Of a stretch of 64,000 bases of DNA, positions 54,900 through 63,477 are shown piece after piece. This DNA is from Carbonatibacter sp965199245 (GTDB lineage: Bacteria; Pseudomonadota; Alphaproteobacteria; Kiloniellales; Kiloniellaceae): positions 496,001 through 560,000 of the forward strand of contig CBDAQP010000001.1 in NCBI GenBank assembly GCA_965199245.1, in the 5' to 3' direction. Below the pieces are notes generated by a model that was not told where the DNA came from, made no database searches, and was given only the letters and a program-made list of their open reading frames with translations. How positions within the stretch are numbered: position 1 is the first letter of the stretch; each line of letters starts with the position of its first letter. The translations under genes and the position numbers were made by a program.

Positions 54900-55868
54900 A
54901 TGATGACAACAACAGCTGACCCGCTCGCCTCTGCACGTCGCCTGCTTCAAATCGAGGCACAGGCCATCCTCGCCCTGCGCGAACATCTGGACGAGTCTTT
55001 TCAACAGGCTGTTGAACAGATCCTGTCCATCACAGGGCGTGTCATCATCACGGGAATGGGGAAAAGCGGACACGTTGGCAAAAAAATTGCCGCCACACTG
55101 GCCTCAACCGGAACACCCGCCTGTTTCGTCCACCCGGCCGAAGCCAGTCACGGCGATTTGGGCATGATTACACGCGCGGATGCCGTGCTCGCTCTGTCCA
55201 AGTCTGGCAATACCGCAGAACTCACAGACCTTTTGACCTACACGCGCCGCTACTCCATTCCTCTCATTGCACTGACCAGCGGCCCAGACTCTGCGCTGAC
55301 ACAGGCCGCAGACATTGCGTTGATTCTCCCCCCTGAACCCGAAGGCTGTCCGCTCGGCCTCGCCCCCACAACATCAACGACTATGACGCTGGCCCTGGGC
55401 GATGCCATCGCCGTTGCCTTGCTCGACCTGCGCCAGTTCAAGGCCGCAGATTTCAAAGTTTTCCATCCCGGGGGGGCTTTGGGCAAGCAACTGATCCGTG
55501 TGCAAGACATCATGCACAGCGGCGATCACATTCCGCTGTGTGTACCTGAAATACCGATGCACGAGGCGTTGCTGACCATGACGCGCGGGGCCTTTGGCAC
55601 GGTTGGCGTCCAGGACGAGGATGGAAAACTCGTCGGGGTCATTACCGATGGCGACCTCCGCCGACACATGGACGGATCATTGCTTGACCAAACCGCAGGC
55701 CAGATTATGACGACCCAACCCGAAAGTATCACAGCAGAAGCCCTCGCCGCAGAGGCCCTCGGGGTCATGAACAGACGCGCGATCACAAGCCTCTTTGTCA
55801 CAGAGGGTAAAGGGACGCCCATCGGAATCATCCATATTCACGACTGCTTACGCGCCGGACTGGATTAA
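54900..55868 (+). CDS. kdsD: Arabinose-5-phosphate isomerase (KdsD/KpsF)
   Basis: 322 residues: SIS domain with TGMGKSGHVGKKIAATLASTGTPACFVHPAEASHGDLGMI, of which GKSGHV and the HPAEASHGDLG loop are diagnostic, then two CBS domains (MHSGDHIPLCVPEIPMHEAL and MTTQPESITAEALAAEAL). It makes arabinose-5-phosphate, the precursor of KDO for lipopolysaccharide. It precedes lptC by about 20 nt, linking KDO supply and LPS export. Confidence 0.94.
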   Translation: MMTTTADPLASARRLLQIEAQAILALREHLDESFQQAVEQILSITGRVIITGMGKSGHVGKKIAATLASTGTPACFVHPAEASHGDLGMITRADAVLALSKSGNTAELTDLLTYTRRYSIPLIALTSGPDSALTQAADIALILPPEPEGCPLGLAPTTSTTMTLALGDAIAVALLDLRQFKAADFKVFHPGGALGKQLIRVQDIMHSGDHIPLCVPEIPMHEALLTMTRGAFGTVGVQDEDGKLVGVITDGDLRRHMDGSLLDQTAGQIMTTQPESITAEALAAEALGVMNRRAITSLFVTEGKGTPIGIIHIHDCLRAGLD

Positions 55869-55890
55869 AAAACCTCTGGGGGGGTGGAGG

Positions 55891-56511
55891 ATGAATAAAA
55901 AACCAGCAATGATGAGGTTCTGGAGCGGTTATAGCTTCTTCGTCTCTGTCGCGAAATTCCTGCTCCCTCTTTTCGCGCTGTTTGTCCTGTGGGAACTGGT
56001 CACCTGGCCCCAGTTCAAAAGCGAACTCGAACAAACAATGACGCTGAGCAACAACCAGTTACTCGAAGAAATCCCCGAAACCTTTAGCGCGACAAACTTT
56101 GTTTTTCTCGGCACAGACGACAAAGACCAACCCTATGTTTTGCAAGCAGACTTTGCCAAACAGTCCCCCAAAAGAGAGAGCGAAATCATCCTCACCGCAC
56201 CCAAAGCGGACATCAGCCTGAATGACGGCACCTGGATCGCCTTGCGGGCAAAAAATGGACTCTATGACCAGGTTCAGAAACTCCTGAACCTTTACGAATC
56301 TGTCGAAATCTTTCAGAATGAAGGCTTCACAATCGAAACAGAAGACGCAAATTTTGATCTTATCGGGGACATAGCATACGGTCAGACCGCTGTGACAGGC
56401 TACGGCCCATCGGGCGAGATCGAGTCAGAGGGCTTCGAAATTGAGCAAAAAGGTGCGATCATCCACTTTACCGGAACAGCAAAACTGACTATTCTGCCTC
56501 CTTCTGAGTAA
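55891..56511 (+). CDS. lptC: LptC-like LPS export protein
   Basis: 206 residues. One N-terminal membrane helix (SVAKFLLPLFALFVLWELVT), then a beta-rich periplasmic domain (YVLQADFAKQ, GTWIALRAKNGLYDQVQKLL, GFTIETEDANFDLIGDIAYG). LptC passes LPS from LptBFG to LptA. Assignment rests on position (kdsD-lptC-lptA-lptB) and layout, because the sequence itself is poorly conserved. ATG 55891 directly follows GGTGGAGG. Confidence 0.85.
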   Translation: MNKKPAMMRFWSGYSFFVSVAKFLLPLFALFVLWELVTWPQFKSELEQTMTLSNNQLLEEIPETFSATNFVFLGTDDKDQPYVLQADFAKQSPKRESEIILTAPKADISLNDGTWIALRAKNGLYDQVQKLLNLYESVEIFQNEGFTIETEDANFDLIGDIAYGQTAVTGYGPSGEIESEGFEIEQKGAIIHFTGTAKLTILPPSE

Positions 56512-56534
56512 TAATTGGATTTTATGCACACCCG

Positions 56535-57368
56535 ATGACCTTTTTCCTACGCCAATCCCGGCTTTTTGCCATTCTTCCGGTCTTTTTCCTCTGTGCGATA
56601 ACGCTGGATACGACAACACTGGCAAGAGCGAACGCGCTCACAGCAAAAGATGACAGCCCTGTCGAGATTACAGCCGCCAATGGCATTGAGTGGAATCGCG
56701 AAAAAAAACAATACATTGCACAAGGAAATGCACAGGCCACCCAAAACGATCTGAGCGTCTTTGCCGACCGTCTTGTCGCCTTCTACCGCGCAGATGCGCA
56801 AGGTCAAACCACCATCTATCGCGTTGATGCCATTGGCACCGTGCGGATCACATCCCCGGGGCGGGTTGCCTACGGCGATCATGGTGTTTACGATCTGACA
56901 CAGCAGGTTATGGTCTTGACAGGTCGTGATCTGCGCATGCTCACTGACAATGCCCTCATCACTGCCCGTGAGTCCCTGGAATATTGGGATGACAAAGACC
57001 TTGCTGTTGCGCGTGGAAATGCTGTTGTCACGCGCGAAGACAAGCGTATCTTTGCCCAGGTCATCACCGCCCACTTTAGCAAAGAAACCAACAACAACGA
57101 TCTTGAACGCATTGACGCCTTCAAAGACGTTCAGGTGTCCAGCCAGACAGAATATGCCACTGGAGACCGGGGCGTTTACCTCGTAAAAAAAGAACTTGCG
57201 ACCCTTGACGGAAACGTCAAAATTACACGAGGTGACAACCAGATCAATGGTGATCGTGGTGTCGTCAACCTGAAAACAGGTATCAGTCGTCTGATCTCCT
57301 CAGGGCAGAAACCCGTTCAAGGACTCCTTGTTCCTCGGGAAGACCGGGGGGAAACAACGAATGACTGA
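56535..57368 (+). CDS. lptA: LptA-like periplasmic LPS export protein (OstA domain)
   Basis: 277 residues. Signal-peptide-like N-terminus (LFAILPVFFLCAITLDTTTL, cleavage perhaps after ARA), then OstA-type beta-jellyroll: ITAANGIEWNREKKQYIAQG, YGDHGVYDLTQQVMVLTG, YATGDRGVYLVKKELATLDG, ITRGDNQINGDRGVVNLKTG. The G-x-x-x-Y/N-x-G repeats mark the LptA fold bridging inner and outer membranes. It overlaps lptB by 8 nt. Confidence 0.92.
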   Translation: MTFFLRQSRLFAILPVFFLCAITLDTTTLARANALTAKDDSPVEITAANGIEWNREKKQYIAQGNAQATQNDLSVFADRLVAFYRADAQGQTTIYRVDAIGTVRITSPGRVAYGDHGVYDLTQQVMVLTGRDLRMLTDNALITARESLEYWDDKDLAVARGNAVVTREDKRIFAQVITAHFSKETNNNDLERIDAFKDVQVSSQTEYATGDRGVYLVKKELATLDGNVKITRGDNQINGDRGVVNLKTGISRLISSGQKPVQGLLVPREDRGETTND

Positions 57369-58164
57369 ACAGCAAACACCTCTTCGTCTTTTACAGAGTG
57401 ACAAGATCGAAAGTGGAGGGGACAAAAACGCGGGCGACCAGAAGACAGGCCTTTCGGTTCTGAACCTTGGAAAGCGTTTCCGCAAACGCCCGGTTTTGCG
57501 CGATGTCTCGATGACCGTCCAACGCGGCGAGGTTGTCGGCCTACTTGGCCCCAATGGTGCTGGAAAAACGACAAGTTTTTACATTATGACGGGGCTGATT
57601 TCCCCCGATTCCGGTTGGGTGACATTGGACAATGTCAACATCACCCGGCTTCCCGTTTATCGTCGCGCCCGGATGGGCATTGGCTATTTGCCACAGGAAT
57701 CATCTATTTTCAAGGGCTTAAATGTAGAACAGAACATTCGCGCTGTTCTCGAAACTGTCGAACCTGTCCGCAACAAACGCGCAGAACGACTGGACTCGTT
57801 ACTTGCGGAATTTTCTATTACACACCTGCGCAGAACACCAACCCCTGCGCTGTCTGGCGGGGAGCGTCGCCGCGTTGAAATCGCCCGCGCCCTTGCCACA
57901 AACCCGGATTTCATCCTTTTGGATGAACCCTTTGCAGGCATTGACCCCGTTGCGGTAAGCGATATTCGTGCACTGGTCACGCACCTCAAAGACTGCGGGA
58001 TTGGTGTTCTCATTACCGATCATAATGTGCGTGAAACACTGGATATTGTGGACAGAGCCTATATCATGCACGACGGTAAGGTTCTGATGGAAGGCTGTCC
58101 GCAAACGATTGTCAACAACACTGATGTCCGTCGCGTTTACCTTGGTGAACGCTTCCGACTCTAA
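57361..58164 (+). CDS. lptB: LPS export ABC transporter ATPase LptB
   Basis: 267 residues. A Lys/Gln-rich N-terminal stretch (about 30 residues) precedes the ABC core: Walker A GPNGAGKTTSFYIMTGL, Q-loop GYLPQESSIFKGLNVEQN, signature LSGGERRRVEIARAL, Walker B FILLDEPFAGIDP, and switch TDHNVRETLDIVDRAYIMHDG. Powers LptFG to extract LPS. ATG 57361 is inside the lptA end. rpoN follows in 6 nt. Confidence 0.95.
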   Translation: MTEQQTPLRLLQSDKIESGGDKNAGDQKTGLSVLNLGKRFRKRPVLRDVSMTVQRGEVVGLLGPNGAGKTTSFYIMTGLISPDSGWVTLDNVNITRLPVYRRARMGIGYLPQESSIFKGLNVEQNIRAVLETVEPVRNKRAERLDSLLAEFSITHLRRTPTPALSGGERRRVEIARALATNPDFILLDEPFAGIDPVAVSDIRALVTHLKDCGIGVLITDHNVRETLDIVDRAYIMHDGKVLMEGCPQTIVNNTDVRRVYLGERFRL

Positions 58165-58169
58165 GACCA

Positions 58170-59666
58170 ATGGCTCTTACCCCACGCCTGGATCTCCGGC
58201 AAAGTCAGACGCTTGTCATGACACCGCAGTTGCAACAGGCCATCAAGTTGTTGCAACTGTCAAATATGGAGCTGGTCTCCTTTGTCGAGCAGGAACTCGA
58301 ACAGAATCCCCTGCTTGAACGCGAAGACGGAACACAGACAGTCGATAGCGACACCGCCATGGACACATCACAGACCGACCCTCCGGATAGTCTTGAGCGT
58401 CAGTCTGCGGACACCCTTCCCGAACGCGATAACAGCCCATTGGATACGGACGATGACAACTACTATGACCAAAGCTCGGAGAGCCAGTGGAGCGACAGCA
58501 CAACAGCCTTTTCCAACTGGGGCCCCGGCGGCAATAGCCGCTTTGAAGACGACAGCGACTCTCTCGAAAACAGACTGACCGCAGAACAGACACTACGCGA
58601 ACACCTGCATCAACAGCTCGGCATCGAGATCACAGACCCCGTCGAGCGCATGATCGGGGCGCATATCATTGAGCTACTCGAAGACAGCGGCTATCTCACC
58701 ACCACCCTTGATGATATTGCCTGGCAGCTCAGCTGTAGGGAACAACAGGTCTCTGCTGTCCTGGAAAAGCTCCAATGCTTTAACCCAACCGGTGTTTTTG
58801 CACGAACGTTACGCGAATGTTTGGCCTTGCAACTGCGCGAACAAAACCGTCTTGATCCGATGATGGCCACGCTTCTCGATCATCTGGAACTTTTGGCGCA
58901 GCGTGATCTCAAGGGTCTCATGAAGGCCTGCGCGGCAGAGGAAGATGACATTTTGGGGATGATTGCCGAAATTCAGAGCCTCAACCCCCGCCCCTGTCAG
59001 TCTTTTGAAGCAGTCAGCGTTGAACCCATTATTCCCGACGTTTTGGTCAGGCCAGACAACAAGGGAGGCTGGCACATCGAACTCAATACAGAGGCCCTGC
59101 CAAAGGTGCTGGTCAACACGGGCTACTACCACCATGTTCAGGCACAGGGTCTAAAGGGGGACGAAAAACCCTGGCTCAACGAACAGTACCAAACCGCCAA
59201 CTGGCTGGTCAAAGCTCTCCACCAACGCGCAACAACCATTCTCAAGGTCGCCAGCGAAATTGTCCGTCGCCAGCATGATTTCCTCCGCAAGGGTGTTCAC
59301 GCGCTCAAACCTCTGACATTGCGCGACATTGCCGAAGCCATCGAGATGCACGAATCAACCATCAGCCGGGTCACATCAAACAAATACATCGTCACACCCC
59401 GTGGTACATTCGAATTGAAATATTTCTTCACTTCTTCTGTCGGTGGTACGGACGGCGATGCCCATTCCGCTGAATCAGTCAAGGCGCGAATCAGGGCCTT
59501 GATTGAAAAAGAACCTGCGAAAAAACCCTTTTCTGATGATGCCCTGGTTCGACTTTTAAAAGAAGACGGCATCGACGTTGCCCGCCGAACCGTTGCAAAA
59601 TACAGAGAAGCCATCGGAATCGGCTCATCATCACGCCGTCGCAAAGAAAAAGCCTTTCAATTCTAG
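58170..59666 (+). CDS. rpoN: RNA polymerase sigma-54 factor
   Basis: 498 residues. Region I is Gln/Leu rich (MTPQLQQAIKLLQLSNMELV), region II is acidic (DTDDDNYYDQSSESQW), the core-binding and helix-turn-helix domains follow (LTLRDIAEAIEMHESTISRV), and the RpoN box ARRTVAKYREAIGI is near the end (about 470-483). Sigma-54 drives nitrogen and other regulons with enhancer-binding proteins. The lptB-rpoN-hpf-ptsN order is the standard proteobacterial arrangement. Confidence 0.97.
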   Translation: MALTPRLDLRQSQTLVMTPQLQQAIKLLQLSNMELVSFVEQELEQNPLLEREDGTQTVDSDTAMDTSQTDPPDSLERQSADTLPERDNSPLDTDDDNYYDQSSESQWSDSTTAFSNWGPGGNSRFEDDSDSLENRLTAEQTLREHLHQQLGIEITDPVERMIGAHIIELLEDSGYLTTTLDDIAWQLSCREQQVSAVLEKLQCFNPTGVFARTLRECLALQLREQNRLDPMMATLLDHLELLAQRDLKGLMKACAAEEDDILGMIAEIQSLNPRPCQSFEAVSVEPIIPDVLVRPDNKGGWHIELNTEALPKVLVNTGYYHHVQAQGLKGDEKPWLNEQYQTANWLVKALHQRATTILKVASEIVRRQHDFLRKGVHALKPLTLRDIAEAIEMHESTISRVTSNKYIVTPRGTFELKYFFTSSVGGTDGDAHSAESVKARIRALIEKEPAKKPFSDDALVRLLKEDGIDVARRTVAKYREAIGIGSSSRRRKEKAFQF

Positions 59667-59776
59667 TCTTTTTTCCCCATATCTGGAGGCAGATGCCAGA
59701 TGTCAAAAGAAGATAAGCACCTCTCGAATGATTGAGACAAAGACCACAACAAATTTTTATGAAAGAGGATAAAAAC

Positions 59777-60352
59777 ATGGAACTTTCTGTCAAAGGCAAA
59801 CAGCTTGATGTTGGTAATGCGCTCCGTACCCATATTGAACAGTCTCTCGAAACGATCCTGAACAAGTATTTCGGAGATGCTCTGGATGTCAACGTCACCC
59901 TGACAAAGGATGCCTATCTCTACCGCGCCACGGTGGTTGCACACGTCAGCAAGGGCATCCGCCTCGAAGCAAATGGCGAGGCTGGTGAGCCTTATCCTGC
60001 CTTTGATCTGGCGGCGGAACGCCTGTCAAAACGGTTGCGCCGTCATAAAAGAAAACTCCGTGACCACAAATCCGAAGGCGGTCGCGACACAATCGATGCC
60101 CAGCACTATATCCTGTGCGGGGAAAAAGAACAAACGGCTGACACCACAGTAGAAGAACAGGACACCGCCCCCCTCGTCGTCGCCGAGATGGCAGAAAAAA
60201 TCCCCACGCTGTCTGTGTCACTGGCTGTCATGCGTCTCGACCTCGAAGACCTCCCCGCAATGATGTTTCATAACAGTGCACACGGCGGTCTCAACATGAT
60301 TTATCGCCGGGGTGATGGTAATATTGGCTGGGTTGATCCCCACAAAAACTAA
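59777..60352 (+). CDS. hpf: Ribosome hibernation promoting factor, long form
   Basis: 191 residues. The N-terminal ribosome-binding domain (KGKQLDVGNALRTHIEQSLE, DAYLYRATVVAHVSKGIRLE) is joined by a linker to a C-terminal dimerisation domain (LSVSLAVMRLDLEDLPAMMF, HNSAHGGLNMIYRRGDGNIG). The long form makes 100S ribosome dimers directly. An AGAGGA ribosome-binding site supports ATG 59777. 110 nt separate it from rpoN. Confidence 0.94.
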   Translation: MELSVKGKQLDVGNALRTHIEQSLETILNKYFGDALDVNVTLTKDAYLYRATVVAHVSKGIRLEANGEAGEPYPAFDLAAERLSKRLRRHKRKLRDHKSEGGRDTIDAQHYILCGEKEQTADTTVEEQDTAPLVVAEMAEKIPTLSVSLAVMRLDLEDLPAMMFHNSAHGGLNMIYRRGDGNIGWVDPHKN

Positions 60353-60377
60353 ACACACCGCAAACCGTGACAGATCA

Positions 60378-60845
60378 ATGAAAGTGACCGACCTCATTAC
60401 ACCGGAAGCCATCATCGCGTCTTTGCGCGTTTCCGGAAAAAAACAGGCCCTTCAAAAACTGGCCGAACACGCCGCACAGATCAGCGGCACGGACAAAGAG
60501 AGCATCCTTCGCGTTCTCAATGACCGCGAGAAGCTCGGCACGACAGGGGTCGGTCAGGGTGTCGCCCTCCCCCACGGCAGGCTCGCCACACTGCCGCGAC
60601 TCTATGCTGTTTTTGCCCGGCTTGATCGGCCGATTGCCTTTGACTCAATCGATGCACAACCCGTCGATTTAATTTGTGTCCTGCTCGCCCCCGGAACCTC
60701 GGGGACACAACACCTCAAGGCTCTGGCACGGTTTTCACGCCTCTTGAGGACCCCCGAGACCTGCCAAAAGTTACGCGGGTCTGACACAGCATCAAGCCTC
60801 TATGCCATTTTGACGAGCGAAGACAAAACATCCGAAGACGCCTGA
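60378..60845 (+). CDS. ptsN: PTS IIA-like nitrogen-regulatory protein PtsN
   Basis: 155 residues. EIIA-Ntr fold: MKVTDLITPEAIIASLRVSG, KQALQKLAEHAAQISG, then LGTTGVGQGVALPHGRL with the phosphorylation histidine near residue 66, and DAQPVDLICVLLAPGTSG. It receives phosphate from PtsO in the nitrogen PTS and regulates potassium, phosphate and stress responses. Position after hpf is standard. ATG 60378 is preferred to the open frame upstream. Confidence 0.95.
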   Translation: MKVTDLITPEAIIASLRVSGKKQALQKLAEHAAQISGTDKESILRVLNDREKLGTTGVGQGVALPHGRLATLPRLYAVFARLDRPIAFDSIDAQPVDLICVLLAPGTSGTQHLKALARFSRLLRTPETCQKLRGSDTASSLYAILTSEDKTSEDA

Positions 60846-60871
60846 CGCGGTTATCCCATCAACTGTACAGA

Positions 60872-61597
60872 TCAAGGCTTCGGTTCAAAATCCTGTTCCT
60901 TTGCCGCCTGATCGTCACTGACGAAGGTAACGACAACATTCGATGCCCCCTCGGCAGAGATCAGGGGAACCTGAAAAGCCTGTTTCTGACCGGGGGCGAG
61001 AGCCTCTTGTTCCAGTTTCAGCGTCTTGCGCGTCAAGGCCTGGCCTTTGGCATCCAGGAGTGAGGCCTGCAAACGCGGAATCACAATGGCTTTCGGTGTC
61101 ACATTTTCAATCTGACCGGAAATCACAACAAGACTTTCGCCTGCCTCACCCCGTCCACGCTCTGTCTTCATATCGACAAGATCCAGTCCCTCTCCGACAG
61201 GAAAAACCGTCACGCCAACAAGATCATAAAGAATCATCGCCCTTGGCTCAAAGGTCACGAGTTCCTTGCGCCCATACCACAGACCCGTGCCCGTGCCGCC
61301 GACAACCAACAGCAACACCAACATCGCAAAAAGCCCCGTACCACGCTTCTTGCGCACAGGTTTCGGCGGGAGTGTCGGGCGTGGCGTTCTGCGGCGGGCG
61401 TCAAAACCATCTAACGGTGGTTCAGGATAGGGCGCGCCCTCCGGTTTTGCGCCCTGCGCCGGGGACGCCATGTCTTGGGAGCGATCCTGAAACCAAACCG
61501 CCCGACAGCCGCTACACCGCAACTTTCGACCCCTTGGCTCTAACAGTTGCGCGTCCAGACGAAACTGCACACCACACTCGGGACAATCAATAATCAT
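60872..61597 (-). CDS. Zinc-ribbon (MJ0042/DUF3426-type) membrane protein
   Basis: 241 residues. N-terminal zinc ribbon C5-P-E-C8 ... C28-x-x-C31 (IIDCPECGVQFRL; KLRCSGCRAVW), a Pro-rich linker, a single membrane helix (FAMLVLLLVVGGTGTGLWYG, about 95-114), and a C-terminal domain with SGQIENVTPKAIVIPRLQAS, typical of DUF3426. Widespread in alphaproteobacteria next to ftsE; function unknown. Convergent with ptsN and divergent from ftsE. Confidence 0.85.
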   Translation of the reverse strand: MIIDCPECGVQFRLDAQLLEPRGRKLRCSGCRAVWFQDRSQDMASPAQGAKPEGAPYPEPPLDGFDARRRTPRPTLPPKPVRKKRGTGLFAMLVLLLVVGGTGTGLWYGRKELVTFEPRAMILYDLVGVTVFPVGEGLDLVDMKTERGRGEAGESLVVISGQIENVTPKAIVIPRLQASLLDAKGQALTRKTLKLEQEALAPGQKQAFQVPLISAEGASNVVVTFVSDDQAAKEQDFEPKP

Positions 61598-61821
61598 GAC
61601 ATCAAAATCCTGTACCTCGTGCCCTAAAGACGAAAGATGAGAGGAAGGTAACGCATCAAAGATTAAAAAATCTTTTTTAAAGAACAGAAAAATCGCCCTC
61701 TATCATAACAGCTGGATACCTCCCCCTGCAACGATAGTAGCCACAGGCTTTTCCGTCAAACAAAGAACAAAATAACCCAAAAATCACCCCCGCGAAAAAG
61801 GATGGATTCACAATCAGACCC

Positions 61822-61830
61822 TGTTATAAT
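61822..61830 (+). promoter_or_regulatory. Extended -10 promoter upstream of ftsE
   Basis: TG-T-TATAAT at 61822-61830 is a strong extended -10 element 50 nt upstream of the ftsE GTG. No good -35 lies at the usual distance, as is usual for extended -10 promoters. The 282-nt gap 61598-61879 shows nothing else I can name. Confidence 0.5.
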
Positions 61831-61879
61831 TGGGCTTACAAATCTTTTTCCCTCGGTCGCATCGTGTCAGGTTTTCAAC

Positions 61880-62578
61880 GTGGTTCGATTTGAAAATGTC
61901 TCTCTGCGTTACGGAAATGGGCCTGAAATTCTGCGGTCTGTGGATCTTTCTCTCGACCCGGGTTCCTTTCATTTTATTGTTGGGCCGAGTGGGGCGGGAA
62001 AATCGTCCCTGATGAAACTGATGTATCTGGCCCACCACCCCGACAAGGGACGGGTGAAAATTTTTGGACGCGACACCCGCACCATATCGCGACAGGACAG
62101 GATTCACCTGCGCCGTAGAATAGGGATTGTTTTTCAAGATTTTCGGCTCCTCGATCATCTCAACGCACTTGAAAATGTCGCCCTGCCCCTAACCCTTGCG
62201 GGGCATCCCCTGGGCAAGGTTCGCAAAAACGTCACAGAATTACTCAACTGGGTCGGACTCGCCGATTTTCTGGACGCCAGGCCCCCGACCCTCTCCGGTG
62301 GTCAGCAACAGCGCCTGTCCATCGCCCGCGCCGTCATTGCCCGCCCGAGCCTGCTCATTGCCGACGAACCGACTGGCAATGTTGATGAAGCTATTGCCGA
62401 ACGCCTCTTGTTTTTATTCGAGGAACTCAACAAACGCGGAACGACCATTGTTCTGGCCACTCATAACGATTCACTGATTCGCCGTTTGAATTACCCGGTT
62501 TTGCGCCTCATACAAGGTGAGATTCGCGCAAACGTACAGGGTGAAACAGCGCGAAAATCTGCGGAAAAGCCCGGATGA
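61880..62578 (+). CDS. ftsE: Cell division ATP-binding protein FtsE
   Basis: 232 residues. VRFENVSLRYGNGPEILRSV, Walker A GPSGAGKSSLMKLMY, Q-loop GIVFQDFRLLDHLNALENVA, which is diagnostic of FtsE, signature LSGGQQQRLSIARAVI, Walker B LLIADEPTGNVD, switch ATHND. With FtsX it activates septal cell-wall hydrolases. I chose GTG 61880 with AGG 8 nt upstream, because it gives the normal FtsE N-terminus; the frame is open to 61802. Overlaps ftsX. Confidence 0.94.
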   Translation: MVRFENVSLRYGNGPEILRSVDLSLDPGSFHFIVGPSGAGKSSLMKLMYLAHHPDKGRVKIFGRDTRTISRQDRIHLRRRIGIVFQDFRLLDHLNALENVALPLTLAGHPLGKVRKNVTELLNWVGLADFLDARPPTLSGGQQQRLSIARAVIARPSLLIADEPTGNVDEAIAERLLFLFEELNKRGTTIVLATHNDSLIRRLNYPVLRLIQGEIRANVQGETARKSAEKPG

Positions 62579-63477
62579 TGTCTTTCCTTTTATCCCGCAG
62601 TCATTCCGTCCCCCTCGATCACGATGCCTCTGCCCGACTCTTGCCGTGGTTGATTGGACTTATGGTTTTCCTCGCATCTTTGGCGATGGTTGTTGCCTTT
62701 TCCATGACAAAGCTTGCTGATCGCTGGGACAACGCCCTGTCCCGGGGGGTGACCATACAAATTCCATCCGGGACAACGCAAACAGAACGTGAATTCAACC
62801 GGGCGCAAGTGGACAAACTAACGAAGCGACTGGAAAAAACAGACGGCGTTTCTGCGGTGAGTGCTCTGGGTGATGCCGAGCTTGAACAAATGCTGGCTCC
62901 ATGGTTGGGGACAGAAATTCTCATCCAGGATCTGCCCGTCCCGTTTCTGATTGCTGTCGAACTCGACAGCATCAAAGGCCCCCTGGTTGACCGCCTGCGT
63001 CAGGTCGTCTCGACAACGGTGGCCTCTGCCACCATTGACGATCATCAACGCTGGATGGACAGCCTGTTGAATCTCGCAAAAACAATTAAACTCATCGCTG
63101 TCCTGACCGTTTTTTTAGTCACAGGGGCTGCGGTTATTATGGTGGTTCTCGTCACGCGTATGAGTCTCGCCATTCATGTTCAGCTTGTCGAGTTACTCCA
63201 CCAAATGGGGGCCTATGACAGCTTCATCGCCTTTCGATTTCAACAACATGCCCTGCGCCTCAGTTTGCTGGGGGGTGGGCTGGGACTCCTGATGACGGGG
63301 ATCACTGTTGCCATCATGGGATATTTTATGGCACAGGCCAATACCGCGCTGTTGCCTCAACTGACCTTGCACACGGGTGAATGGTTTGTCTTGATTGTCT
63401 TTGCCGTTTCTGCGGGCCTCATTGCGATGATAACCGCCCGGGTCACTGTTCTACGCTTCCTGCACAAAATGCCATGA
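62575..63477 (+). CDS. ftsX: Cell division protein FtsX
   Basis: 300 residues. Four membrane helices: LPWLIGLMVFLASLAMVVAF, LIAVLTVFLVTGAAVIMVVL, LSLLGGGLGLLMTGITVAIM and LIVFAVSAGLIAMITARVTV. The large periplasmic loop between helices 1 and 2 (TEREFNRAQVDKLTKRLEKT and on) and the FQQHALRLSLLGG segment are FtsX-like. It partners FtsE. ATG overlaps the ftsE stop; its own stop overlaps the next gene. Confidence 0.9.
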   Translation: MMSFLLSRSHSVPLDHDASARLLPWLIGLMVFLASLAMVVAFSMTKLADRWDNALSRGVTIQIPSGTTQTEREFNRAQVDKLTKRLEKTDGVSAVSALGDAELEQMLAPWLGTEILIQDLPVPFLIAVELDSIKGPLVDRLRQVVSTTVASATIDDHQRWMDSLLNLAKTIKLIAVLTVFLVTGAAVIMVVLVTRMSLAIHVQLVELLHQMGAYDSFIAFRFQQHALRLSLLGGGLGLLMTGITVAIMGYFMAQANTALLPQLTLHTGEWFVLIVFAVSAGLIAMITARVTVLRFLHKMP